The position numbers were made by a program, and so were the translations under genes. Positions 15,448 to 23,902 of a stretch of DNA of 64,000 nucleotides are shown here, one piece after another. The notes under the pieces were generated by a model that was not told where the DNA came from, made no database searches, and was given only the letters and a program-made list of their open reading frames with translations. Origin of the DNA: Thalassobacterium maritimum (lineage in GTDB: Bacteria; Verrucomicrobiota; Verrucomicrobiia; Opitutales; Coraliomargaritaceae); contig NZ_JARXHW010000019.1 of NCBI RefSeq assembly GCF_031127805.1, positions 16,283 through 80,282 of the forward strand, in the 5' to 3' direction. Position 1 is the first letter of the stretch; the number at the start of each line of letters is the position of its first letter.

Positions 15448-16959
15448 TTACTTGCTATACTTCGAGCTCCAGTCCACACCGCGCATGTCTTTTTTCTCCA
15501 TGAAGGCTTCGTGCATCGCGAAAGCAGTGCGAAGTGTCTGTGGCGTATGCCCGGCCTTAACATCGTCGAAGTAAGCGTGCAATTGATCGCGATACTCTGG
15601 ATGGGCACACTTATCTACGATTTCACGCGCTCGTTCGGCAGGATCTTTGCCACGCAAGTCCGCAATGCCTTGATCAGTGATCAGCACTTGCACACTGTGC
15701 TCACTGTGATCGAGGTGAGCGACCATCGGCACGATGGTGCTGATGGCGCCTCCCTTGGCAACTGAAGGACAAGTGAAGATGGAGATGTATGCATTACGAG
15801 TAAAGTCACCAGAGCCACCGATCCCGTTCATCAGGTTATTCCCCATCACGTGAGTGGAGTTAATATTGCCCCAAATGTCGGCTTCGATCGCAGTGTTAAT
15901 CGAAATCACACCGATACGGCGCACCACTTCAGGGTGATTCGAAATTTCCTGCGGGCGCAGCACCATGCGTTGCTTAAAGAACTCTAGGTCTTCATACACT
16001 TCCTTCAACACTGGTGGCGATACGGTCAACGAAGTGGCACTACCAAACTTAATATCACCACTACGCATCAAGCCGATCACACTATCCTGAATGACTTCGG
16101 AATACATCTCGAAAGGAGGAATATTCGGATTGGCCCCCAGCGCACCAAGCACCGCATTGGCAATATTACCCACGCCCGACTGAATCGGTAAAAACTCTTT
16201 AGGAATACGGCCTGCTTTCAATTCTTCCGCGAGGAAGGTCGCGACGTTCTCACCGATTTGCTTCGTCACTTCGTCGGTTTCCTTGAAGCCACCGACTTCA
16301 TCCGGGCGGTTGGTTTTAACGATACCCAGGATCTTTGCAGGATCGACTTTCAACACGGGGCTACCACAGCGATCGGAGCAGCTATAGATCGGAACCTCAC
16401 GACGATGCGGCGGATCCAATGGCTCATAAATATCGTGTAAGCCCTCAAGTCCCGCAGGGTGTGCTTCGTTAAGTTCGATCAGAATCTTGTCCGCCACATT
16501 ACAGAATGTGTTGGAAGCACCCACACTGGTGGTGAGCACGATCTCGCCCTCTTCGCTAACAGAGGCGGCTTCGACCACAGCAAACTTAATCTTTCCGAGG
16601 AAACCATAGCGCGCGGCTTGTGGCAGCATCGAAAGGTGCATGTCGTAAAAGCAAGTTTCCCCCTTATTAATCTGTGCCCGCAGGTCTTTGCAGCTTTGAT
16701 AAGGCGTGCGAAAGAGCACTGCATTGGCACGTGCCAACTCACCATCCAGGCTGTCGCCTGTCGACGCTCCAGTCACCACTCCGATCTTAAAATCGCGACC
16801 AGCTTCGTGCTCCTTGCTCGCGCGCGCCGCAATCGCGGTCGGGATGTCTTTAGCGGCACCGGCTGGAGTGAATCCACTGAAACCGATAATGTCGCCGTCG
16901 TTAATAAGATCAGCTGCCTCTGCGGCAGTGATGATAGGATAGGTGCTTACTGTTGGCAT
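15448..16959 (-). CDS. Acetyl-CoA hydrolase/succinyl-CoA:carboxylate CoA-transferase
   Basis: 503 residues, class I CoA-transferase of the AarC/Cat1/ScpC type. Visible features are GFSGFTPAGAAKDIP near the start and INTAIEADIWGNINS, whose glutamate is the expected covalent CoA carrier. The glycine-rich GNNLMNGIGGSGDFTRNA follows, then the C-terminal ITDQGIADLRGKDP. Members move CoA between succinyl-CoA and acetate or propionate. In a methylmalonyl-CoA decarboxylase operon the simplest role is propionyl-CoA plus succinate to propionate plus succinyl-CoA, which closes the cycle without spending ATP. Acetate as acceptor is equally possible from sequence alone. The gene lies 51 bases after the Na+-pump beta subunit. 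Confidence 0.92.
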   Translation of the reverse strand: MPTVSTYPIITAAEAADLINDGDIIGFSGFTPAGAAKDIPTAIAARASKEHEAGRDFKIGVVTGASTGDSLDGELARANAVLFRTPYQSCKDLRAQINKGETCFYDMHLSMLPQAARYGFLGKIKFAVVEAASVSEEGEIVLTTSVGASNTFCNVADKILIELNEAHPAGLEGLHDIYEPLDPPHRREVPIYSCSDRCGSPVLKVDPAKILGIVKTNRPDEVGGFKETDEVTKQIGENVATFLAEELKAGRIPKEFLPIQSGVGNIANAVLGALGANPNIPPFEMYSEVIQDSVIGLMRSGDIKFGSATSLTVSPPVLKEVYEDLEFFKQRMVLRPQEISNHPEVVRRIGVISINTAIEADIWGNINSTHVMGNNLMNGIGGSGDFTRNAYISIFTCPSVAKGGAISTIVPMVAHLDHSEHSVQVLITDQGIADLRGKDPAERAREIVDKCAHPEYRDQLHAYFDDVKAGHTPQTLRTAFAMHEAFMEKKDMRGVDWSSKYSK

Positions 16960-17010
16960 GACTAATTTACTATTTGAGTGCTAAATAATAGGAATGAAAT
17001 GAAATGATAA

Positions 17011-18516
17011 TTAATGAGTGCCGCCAAACATAGTTAGGAAGAATCCAGCGACAAGTGCCGTTCCGATCACCCCAGCAACATTGGGTCCCATAGCGTGCAT
17101 GAGCAGGAAGTTGCCTGGATCTGCCTTCTGGCCTTCAACTTGACTGACACGGGCAGCCATCGGCACGGCGCTCACACCCGCGGAACCAATCAGCGGATTG
17201 ATCTTATTCTTGGAAAACAGATTCATGACTTTAGCCATGACAATACCAGAGGCCGTGGCGACGCCAAACGCAGCCACACCTAGCACTAGGATACCCAGTG
17301 TTTCACTGCGCAAAAAGCGGTCCCCAGTCATAGTAATCCCCACACTGGCTCCAAGGAAAATTGTAATAACATTGATCAATTCGTTTTGAGCGGCCTTGTT
17401 GAGGCGCTCAGTCACCTTACACTCACGTAAGAAATTACCAAACATAAGCATGCCGATCAAAGGCGCGGCTGGTGGGACTAGCAAGATACAAGCAATGGTC
17501 ACGATCACACCGAAGACGAGCTTCTCCAAGCGACTGACCGGACGCAGGCTCTTCATGCGAATCTTACGTTCTTTCTCAGTAGTGAGAGCACGCATGATTG
17601 GCGGTTGAATGACCGGCACCAATGCCATGTAACTGTATGCTGCCACGGCAATCGGAGCAAGCAACTCAGGCGCCAACGAATTGGCCAAGAAAATAGAAGT
17701 CGGCCCATCAGCGCCACCAATGATACCAATCGCACCCGAGGCCTCGGTCGAGAAACCGAGCAATTGTGCCCCCATAAAGGTACCGAAAACACCGAACTGT
17801 GCCGCAGCACCAAGCAGCAACACGCGTGGATTTGCGATGAGGGGCCCGAAGTCAGTCAAGGCACCGACACCAAGGAAAATGAGTGGAGGGAAGATCTCGA
17901 GCAAGATGCCCATCTGAATATAGTGAAAGAGTCCACCGGTATGATCACTATGCAGCTCACCGATCGCTTGCCCTTTCACCACATGCTCGCCTGCTTGAAC
18001 AGAGTTATCAACCACACGTCCTGAAGCTTCAGCCCACACTAAAGTATCGCTCAAACGAAAGCTCTGTTGATCGAACTTAATTTCAATTGGCTTTTTATCA
18101 CCCGCGACACTTTCTTGAGTGCGTAGGATGTAGAGCAAAGTGCCCTCACCAAAGCCTTCGACCACTTCACCGTCGAGGATCGACTGTAAGGTGTCTGGGT
18201 CTAAATCGCCCACGGTGGTGGGCATGACTTTTTCTACCGCATTTAAATAGACGCTCTGCCCTGCTTTAGCAGCGACGTAGACAATCTCCCCGGCATCGGG
18301 GCTACGCACAATTGCCGCGGGCTTATTGATAATGCCTTGAGTCGGCAAGTTCGCCAGAATGGCACCGAAAGCAATCGGCACCAGCAGCAAGGGCTCAAAT
18401 TTCTTATAAACTGCTAAATAGAGCAGTACGCAAACGACCGCCCACATGACGAACATGCGCCAGTCGAGGTAGCCGAAGCCAGTGTTTCCGTAGAGTCGAT
18501 GAAGGAGATCGATCAT
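17011..18516 (-). CDS. oadB: Na+-translocating decarboxylase beta subunit with an inserted domain
   Basis: 501 residues, integral membrane Na+ channel subunit of biotin-dependent decarboxylases. The family core is clear: FLGVGALTDFGPLIANPR, GAIGIIGGADGPTSIFLA, which carries the conserved aspartate of the Na+ path, and VSAVPMAARVSQ near the C-terminus, with about nine or ten hydrophobic helices. The usual family length is nearer 380-430. The excess sits at about residues 60-190, between the first helices and the core. It contains two segments (SPDAGEIVYVAAKAGQSVY and EASGRVVDNSVQAGEHVVKG) that look like halves of a biotinyl/lipoyl-type hammerhead without the EAMKM lysine. It is part of a four-gene decarboxylase operon and follows the biotin carrier gene by 130 bases. 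Confidence 0.93.
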   Translation of the reverse strand: MIDLLHRLYGNTGFGYLDWRMFVMWAVVCVLLYLAVYKKFEPLLLVPIAFGAILANLPTQGIINKPAAIVRSPDAGEIVYVAAKAGQSVYLNAVEKVMPTTVGDLDPDTLQSILDGEVVEGFGEGTLLYILRTQESVAGDKKPIEIKFDQQSFRLSDTLVWAEASGRVVDNSVQAGEHVVKGQAIGELHSDHTGGLFHYIQMGILLEIFPPLIFLGVGALTDFGPLIANPRVLLLGAAAQFGVFGTFMGAQLLGFSTEASGAIGIIGGADGPTSIFLANSLAPELLAPIAVAAYSYMALVPVIQPPIMRALTTEKERKIRMKSLRPVSRLEKLVFGVIVTIACILLVPPAAPLIGMLMFGNFLRECKVTERLNKAAQNELINVITIFLGASVGITMTGDRFLRSETLGILVLGVAAFGVATASGIVMAKVMNLFSKNKINPLIGSAGVSAVPMAARVSQVEGQKADPGNFLLMHAMGPNVAGVIGTALVAGFFLTMFGGTH

Positions 18517-18564
18517 TGTAGTGGGGATGTGTTGAAAAAATTAAAAAGGTTCTAGAAAAATCGA

Positions 18565-18634
18565 AGTGGTGGCCGCGGCCGCCTGGGGAGCTTCAGACTT
18601 GATAAAATCAAGCCGGATGACTGCAGCCACCACT
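18565..18634 (-). other. Structured spacer in the decarboxylase operon
   Basis: Between the biotin carrier and oadB, 9-bp arms AGTGGTGGC and GCCACCACT (18565-18573 and 18626-18634) enclose a second perfect hairpin CTTGAT-AAA-ATCAAG (18598-18612) and the GC-rich palindrome GCGGCCGC. No long T run follows, so this looks like an RNA processing or stability element rather than a terminator. Confidence 0.5.
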
Positions 18635-18646
18635 ACGGAACTGTGT

Positions 18647-19045
18647 TTAGGCGACTTCGACCAGAGCTTGGCCCTCTTCGACGCCGTCACCGGCCTTCGC
18701 AAGAATCGCGGTCACCTTACCGGCAGCAGGTGCCGCCACGATGGTGTTCATCTTCATCGCCTCCAGTGTAACGAGTTTTTGACCTTCCTCCACCATATCA
18801 CCAACGGCGACATCGATGGATACGACGACCGCAGCCAAGGGGCTACCCACGGCACCTCCAGCACCTGCGGCTGCGGGGGCTGCCTTAGGAGCCGCCTTTG
18901 GAGCCGCCACGGGTGCGGCGACACGTGAGCTACCTCCGGAACTGGCTCTGCGAGGTGCTGGCGCAGCAACTGCGCCACCTTCGTCTAGAATTTCAACTTC
19001 AACTTCGTAGGTCTTACCCTCGACTGTTATATTTAAGCGTTTCAT
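18647..19045 (-). CDS. Biotin carrier subunit of methylmalonyl-CoA decarboxylase
   Basis: 132 residues. A short N-terminal beta segment (KRLNITVEGKTYEVEVEIL) is followed by an Ala/Pro-rich flexible linker at about 30-65 and a biotinyl domain at 65-132 with the attachment site EAMKM, Lys98. This is the mobile carrier that takes CO2 from the carboxyltransferase to the membrane subunit. It lies between the OadG-like subunit and the Na+-pump beta subunit. There is no biotin carboxylase gene anywhere in the window, which argues for a decarboxylase complex rather than propionyl-CoA carboxylase. Confidence 0.94.
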   Translation of the reverse strand: MKRLNITVEGKTYEVEVEILDEGGAVAAPAPRRASSGGSSRVAAPVAAPKAAPKAAPAAAGAGGAVGSPLAAVVVSIDVAVGDMVEEGQKLVTLEAMKMNTIVAAPAAGKVTAILAKAGDGVEEGQALVEVA

Positions 19046-19081
19046 GATAATATTTCCTATATAATTTAATTTTGTAAGTGT

Positions 19082-19519
19082 TTAGCGAACCCGGTGAGAG
19101 GAGAAGATCTGGCGACGTCCTTCTTGCGCCCATCCAGGCCCGGTCGAACGAACCGAAACGACGCGGTGAGCGCGGTCTCCCATCACGGAGTGAACCGCAG
19201 CAGCGATCACAGCGAGTATGGCTGGATCTTCAGCCTCCTCATCTACTGCAGGGGCAGAGCTAGCCGCGGCAGAAGCAGCGGGCGTTGCAGCGGCTGCAGG
19301 CTTCGAAGCGGCCGCTTTTTCAGCTGCTTGGGCAGCCTTGGCGGCATCGCGAGCGGCTTGTTTAATAAAAAAAGCGCCGATGCACGATGTCACCGCGGCG
19401 AGAAGCGCGAGGACGATCATCACAAAGAGGAAGCCCACCACAACGACACTGACTGTCGAAGGGCTCTCCACTGGCGCTGCAGCACTGACTTGTGCGAGCG
19501 TTGAATACAATGCAAACAT
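19082..19519 (-). CDS. OadG-like membrane subunit of the decarboxylase
   Basis: 145 residues from the ATG at 19519; the longer frame to 19600 would overlap the carboxyltransferase gene. A cleavable or short N-terminal segment is followed by one strong transmembrane helix (about 20-48, VVVVGFLFVMIVLALLAAV). A long Ala/Lys/Pro-rich linker then leads to a conserved C-terminal segment (DPAILAVIAAAVHSVMGDRAHRVVSVR). This is the layout of oxaloacetate decarboxylase gamma and methylmalonyl-CoA decarboxylase delta subunits, which tether the carboxyltransferase to the membrane. Gene order (carboxyltransferase, this subunit, biotin carrier, beta) supports the assignment. Confidence 0.85.
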   Translation of the reverse strand: MFALYSTLAQVSAAAPVESPSTVSVVVVGFLFVMIVLALLAAVTSCIGAFFIKQAARDAAKAAQAAEKAAASKPAAAATPAASAAASSAPAVDEEAEDPAILAVIAAAVHSVMGDRAHRVVSVRSTGPGWAQEGRRQIFSSHRVR

Positions 19520-19556
19520 GAGAATATACCTTTGGTTGAGTGCTAGAAGTAACGGT

Positions 19557-21107
19557 TTATAGGGGAATATTACCGTGCTTCTTAGGTGGACGTGTGTCAC
19601 GTTTGTTCAGAGTATTACGCAGAGCCAGCGCAATTGCCGGACGCGTTTGCGAAGGCTCGATCACATCGGTAATCATCGCATTCGAAGCGGCTTGATAAGG
19701 TGAGGAGAACTCTTGGCGATACGCCTCGCAAAGTTCAGCAGCCTTCGCCTTAGGATCGTCGGCCTCTTTGATTTCCTTGCGGAAGAGGATACGGGCAGCG
19801 CCTTCGCCCCCCATCACAGCGATTTCCGCAGTCGGCCACGCGAAGACCATATCGGCCCCAAGGTCGGCCGAGCACATCGCGAGATAAGCACCTCCGTAGG
19901 CTTTACGCATGATCAATGTGATCTTAGGCACAGTTGAAGCCGCATATGCAAACAACATCTTTGCACCGTGCCGGATGATACCACCCTGCTCTTGAGCTAG
20001 ACCAGGCATGAAACCAGGCACGTCAACAAGTGTAACGATGGGGATGTTATAGATATTACATGTGCGGATAAAACGTGCGCCCTTATCGGAACTATCGATG
20101 TCAAGTGTGCCGGCCTTCACCATTGGGTTGTTAGCAACGATCCCGACAACCAGACCTTCGATACGTGCAAAGCCAACGACGATGCTACGAGCAAAATCAG
20201 GCATGATTTCAAAGAAATCCCCGTCATCGACCAAGCGATCAATCACCGCCATGACATCCAGCGCTTCTTTACTTGAAGCGGGCACGATTTCGTTCATCTG
20301 CAGATCCTCGCTCATATCCAGATCTGGGAATTCATGAGGGGGATCGCTGATATTATTGCTAGGCAGGAAGGATAACAACTTGGCTGTCAGCTCCATGGCG
20401 TGCGAGTCATCATCAGCGACCAAGTGAATATTACCCGAGATACTGGCATGGGCAGCGGCCGAGGCGAATTGCTCCAGTTGAGCAGTTTCCCCGGTGGCAG
20501 ACTTAATGACATCAGGACCACAGATAAACATGTTGGAATTTTCCTTAGTCATAATAAGGAAATCCGTAAGTGCAGGCGAATACGCCGCCCCACCCGCGCA
20601 AGGGCCGGCGATGACAGCAATTTGCGGCACCACCCCGGAAAGCAGCACATTCTTAAAGAAGACTTGCCCATAGCCGCTGAGCGAATCAACGCCCTCTTGG
20701 ATACGTGCACCGCCGGAGTCATTCACACCAACCACGGGCATACCTGCTTCATGAGCGAAGTCCATCAGGTCACAAATCTTCTTGGCGTGAATCCGGCCCA
20801 AAGAACCACCACTCACGGTAAAGTCCTGCGCATAGGCCGCAACCGCACGACCGTCGACCAGCCCCGAGCCACAGACGACACCGTCATATGGCAATTGCTT
20901 TTTTTCCATGCCAAAACGATGGCAGGAATGTTGGGCATGCATGCCAAACTCTTGAAATGTGCCCGGTTCAAAAAACATTTCCAGGCGCTCGCGAGCTCCC
21001 ATCAGTCCTTTTTCCTTACGCTTTGCTAACTTATCTGCGCCACCCGCATTGCGGGCAATTTGACGACGCTCTCTCAGTTCCTCGAGAAGTTTTGGATCAA
21101 TAGCCAT
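19557..21107 (-). CDS. mmdA: Methylmalonyl-CoA decarboxylase alpha subunit (carboxyltransferase)
   Basis: 516 residues, acyl-CoA carboxyltransferase of the MmdA/PccB family. Both crotonase-like halves are present: the first has VNDSGGARIQEGVDSL and AGPCAGGAAYSPALTDF, the second has NNPMVKAGTLDIDSSDKGARF and DVPGFMPGLAQEQGG, then KAYGGAYLAM. It transfers the carboxyl group from methylmalonyl-CoA to biotin on the carrier subunit, giving propionyl-CoA. Sequence alone does not separate MmdA from PccB; the adjacent Na+-pump, OadG-like and carrier genes and the absence of biotin carboxylase decide for the decarboxylase. It lies 53 bases after the epimerase gene in the same operon. Confidence 0.93.
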   Translation of the reverse strand: MAIDPKLLEELRERRQIARNAGGADKLAKRKEKGLMGARERLEMFFEPGTFQEFGMHAQHSCHRFGMEKKQLPYDGVVCGSGLVDGRAVAAYAQDFTVSGGSLGRIHAKKICDLMDFAHEAGMPVVGVNDSGGARIQEGVDSLSGYGQVFFKNVLLSGVVPQIAVIAGPCAGGAAYSPALTDFLIMTKENSNMFICGPDVIKSATGETAQLEQFASAAAHASISGNIHLVADDDSHAMELTAKLLSFLPSNNISDPPHEFPDLDMSEDLQMNEIVPASSKEALDVMAVIDRLVDDGDFFEIMPDFARSIVVGFARIEGLVVGIVANNPMVKAGTLDIDSSDKGARFIRTCNIYNIPIVTLVDVPGFMPGLAQEQGGIIRHGAKMLFAYAASTVPKITLIMRKAYGGAYLAMCSADLGADMVFAWPTAEIAVMGGEGAARILFRKEIKEADDPKAKAAELCEAYRQEFSSPYQAASNAMITDVIEPSQTRPAIALALRNTLNKRDTRPPKKHGNIPL

Positions 21108-21160
21108 AATCTGTCTTTGTTAGTGTTGATGTTAAAATTTAGATTTATACCGCCCAATCT

Positions 21161-21562
<402 letters not shown>

Positions 21563-21697
21563 AAGTTTTCCTTTTGGTTTATGCGCCCAGAATTACAAAT
21601 TAGTAGAACTTACGTCAACATATTTTTATATTAAATTAGCTTATTGACAAAATTTAACTAATTCTATTAACTTCTAGTATCACATTTATTAATCACC
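21563..21697. promoter_or_regulatory. Shared divergent promoter region of the methylmalonyl-CoA locus
   Basis: A 135-base AT-rich gap lies between the epimerase (leftward) and the mutase small subunit (rightward). A perfect TTGACA is at 21644-21649, with TATTAA at 21665-21670 as a possible rightward -10 at 15-base spacing. The near-repeat TTTAACTAATTC/TATTAACTT overlaps this element and could be an operator. No riboswitch-like fold, including a cobalamin box, is evident. Confidence 0.4.
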
Positions 21698-23845
21698 ATG
21701 AAAACGGATAAAAAAGCCACCCAACCACTCCTCTCAGAGTTTCCTGCTACCAGCGCTGAAGAATGGCGCGACGCCGCCGAGAAACTATTAAAGGGCAAGC
21801 CTTTCGATAAGGTGATGACTCGTCAAACGCCCGAAGGCATTCGCCTGGAGCCCATTTTCCGCAAGGAAGTGCTCGCCGGACTCCCCGCCGCGGAGACCTT
21901 GCCAGGCTTCGACGGATACCTACGCGGAACCTCCGCAACAGGCTACCGCAACGAGCCTTGGGAAATCGCTCAAGAGCTCCCCTACGGCACACCGAGCGAG
22001 TTTAACGCTGCAGCCCGAGCCGACTTAATGCGTGGCCAAAACGCGCTCAACGTATTACTCGACATCGCCACGCTGAAAGGCATGGACCCAGACACAGCAA
22101 AGTCTGGTGAAGTCGGTGCATGCGGCCTTTCACTCGCTTGCCTCAAGGACATCGAGACGGCTTTCAACGAAATCATGCCTGAAGCTGTCAGCTTCCACAT
22201 CCGCACCGGTTGCGCGGGTCTGACCGTCGGCGCGCTCTTCTTTGCATGGCTCAAAAAGCAAGATGCTGACCTAAAAAAGATCAAAGGCAGTCTGGGAATG
22301 GACCCGATCGCGGTCAAAGCGGCCTCGGGCCAATTACCTGCCAATATGCCTGAACTGTTGAGCGAACAAGCCATCATGGCCAACTTCTGCTCCAAGGAGG
22401 CTCCTGGCATCCGCGCCGTCGGCATCTCCTCGCTCCCCTATCACCAAGCGGGCGCCTCTTCCGTCGAAGAGCTAGCAATCTGCCTGGCGACCGGAGCCAC
22501 TTATCTGAACGAAATGATCGAACGCGGGATGTCGGTCGACGACGCTGCACAGCAAATTCGCTTCAGTTTCTGCATCGGCCCGAACTTCTTTATGGAGATT
22601 GCCAAGCTGCGTGCCGCACGCGCACTGTGGGCACAGCTGGTCAAAGCCTTTGGCGGCAACGCCGAATCACAGAAGATCGTTATGCATGCTCGCACGGGAC
22701 TCTACAACAAGACCCAAAAAGACCCCTACGTCAATATGCTACGCACCACCACCGAGGCCCTCAGCGGCGCAATCGGAGGCGTCGACAGCATGTGCGTTGG
22801 CAACTTCGACGAAGTCACCCGTGAGCCTGACACCTTCAGCCGCCGCATCTCGCGCAACACCCAAATTATCCTACAAGAAGAGTGTGAACTGACCTCCGTA
22901 GTCGACCCCGCTGGAGGCTCATGGGCCGTCGAATGGTTGACCAATGAAGTCAGTGAGAAGACTTGGGAACTATTCCAAGCCATCGAAGCCGAAGGCGGCA
23001 TGGCTGAGGCACTCAAGAGTGGCTTCATCGCTAAAACAATTGGTGCCACAGCCAAGCAGAACGAAGCCTTGCTGGGCGCACGTCGCACCAGCCTGGTCGG
23101 CACCAACGTATATCCTAACTTGGAAGAAAAAGAGCTGGAGTCCCGAGTGCCCGACTATGCAGAAGTGCGCAAGCAACGTGCTCGCGAAATTGCAGCTGCA
23201 CGGATGGAGCTCGACGAAGCCTCCGACGACGCCGTGATGGAAGCGCTCGGCAAGATTGTCGACTCTAGTGGAGAAGACCTCATCCCGATCTTAATTCAGG
23301 CAGTCGAAGCCGGTGCCACCATTGGCGAAATTAGCAAAACCATCCGCGCCAGCGTCGCCCCCGGCGAAGCGATCACACCGCTGCCCACCACCCGCTTGGC
23401 CAGCAAATACGAGGCTCTGCGTAGCGCCTCCGCTCGTTTCGCGGAAAAGACAGGTCGCGCGCCAGCCATCTTCCTTACGAATTTGGGACCACTTCGCCGC
23501 CACAAGGCACGCGCCGACTTCATCAAAGGCTTTTTCCAAGCGGGCGGTTTCGAAGTCATTTCGCCCGCGGGCTTTGACACACCAGCAGACGCCGTGTCCG
23601 CACTCACCGAGTCCGAAGCCGGCATCACAGTGGTCTGTGGCACCGACGACGACTATGTCGAAAAGTTTGCCGACTATGCCAAGGCGATCAAAGCCGCACT
23701 GCCCGAAATGCAAGTGCTACTGGCAGGCTTCCCTGGCGACAATGAGGCCGCCTATAAGGAAGCGGGCATGGATGACTACATCTTCATCAAGTCCGATAAC
23801 TACGAACTAAACCGCCGCTACCTCACGGGGCTGGGCGTGCTCTAG
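21698..23845 (+). CDS. mutA: Methylmalonyl-CoA mutase small (beta) subunit
   Basis: 715 residues. The TIM-barrel mutase region spans about 40-520 (for example SFHIRTGCAGLTVGALFFAW, RFSFCIGPNFFMEIAKLRAAR and DPAGGSWAVEWLT). A C-terminal cobalamin-fold domain follows at about 575-715, but it lacks the DxHxxG cobalamin-ligand motif: the equivalent position reads LGPLRRHKARADF. That loss is expected for the non-catalytic subunit of the heterodimer, which stabilises the large subunit. It sits 57 bases before the large subunit and shares its transcript. Confidence 0.95.
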   Translation: MKTDKKATQPLLSEFPATSAEEWRDAAEKLLKGKPFDKVMTRQTPEGIRLEPIFRKEVLAGLPAAETLPGFDGYLRGTSATGYRNEPWEIAQELPYGTPSEFNAAARADLMRGQNALNVLLDIATLKGMDPDTAKSGEVGACGLSLACLKDIETAFNEIMPEAVSFHIRTGCAGLTVGALFFAWLKKQDADLKKIKGSLGMDPIAVKAASGQLPANMPELLSEQAIMANFCSKEAPGIRAVGISSLPYHQAGASSVEELAICLATGATYLNEMIERGMSVDDAAQQIRFSFCIGPNFFMEIAKLRAARALWAQLVKAFGGNAESQKIVMHARTGLYNKTQKDPYVNMLRTTTEALSGAIGGVDSMCVGNFDEVTREPDTFSRRISRNTQIILQEECELTSVVDPAGGSWAVEWLTNEVSEKTWELFQAIEAEGGMAEALKSGFIAKTIGATAKQNEALLGARRTSLVGTNVYPNLEEKELESRVPDYAEVRKQRAREIAAARMELDEASDDAVMEALGKIVDSSGEDLIPILIQAVEAGATIGEISKTIRASVAPGEAITPLPTTRLASKYEALRSASARFAEKTGRAPAIFLTNLGPLRRHKARADFIKGFFQAGGFEVISPAGFDTPADAVSALTESEAGITVVCGTDDDYVEKFADYAKAIKAALPEMQVLLAGFPGDNEAAYKEAGMDDYIFIKSDNYELNRRYLTGLGVL

Positions 23846-23902
23846 AGATCATTAGTCATAAGTGATCATTCATCATTCATCAATTATCAGCCATCAATTA
23901 CT
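23846..23902. repeat. Degenerate ATCATTCATCAAT-type repeats between mutase genes
   Basis: The 57-base spacer is made almost entirely of imperfect copies of ATCATT(C/A)(A/G)TC and ATCA(A/G)TTAT. It resembles the 7-bp TCAGTCA/C array at 36712 in style. No ribosome site precedes the next start codon. Confidence 0.5.

Noticed and set aside
15420..15608. N-terminal extension of MeaB
   Set aside because: It would overlap the CoA-transferase coding sequence and contains no family residues; MRKPPDIPKLIAG at 15419 is the natural start.
19557..21107. Propionyl-CoA carboxylase beta subunit
   Set aside because: Sequence fits, but Na+-pump, OadG-like and free carrier genes adjoin and biotin carboxylase is missing, so the decarboxylase reading is preferred.
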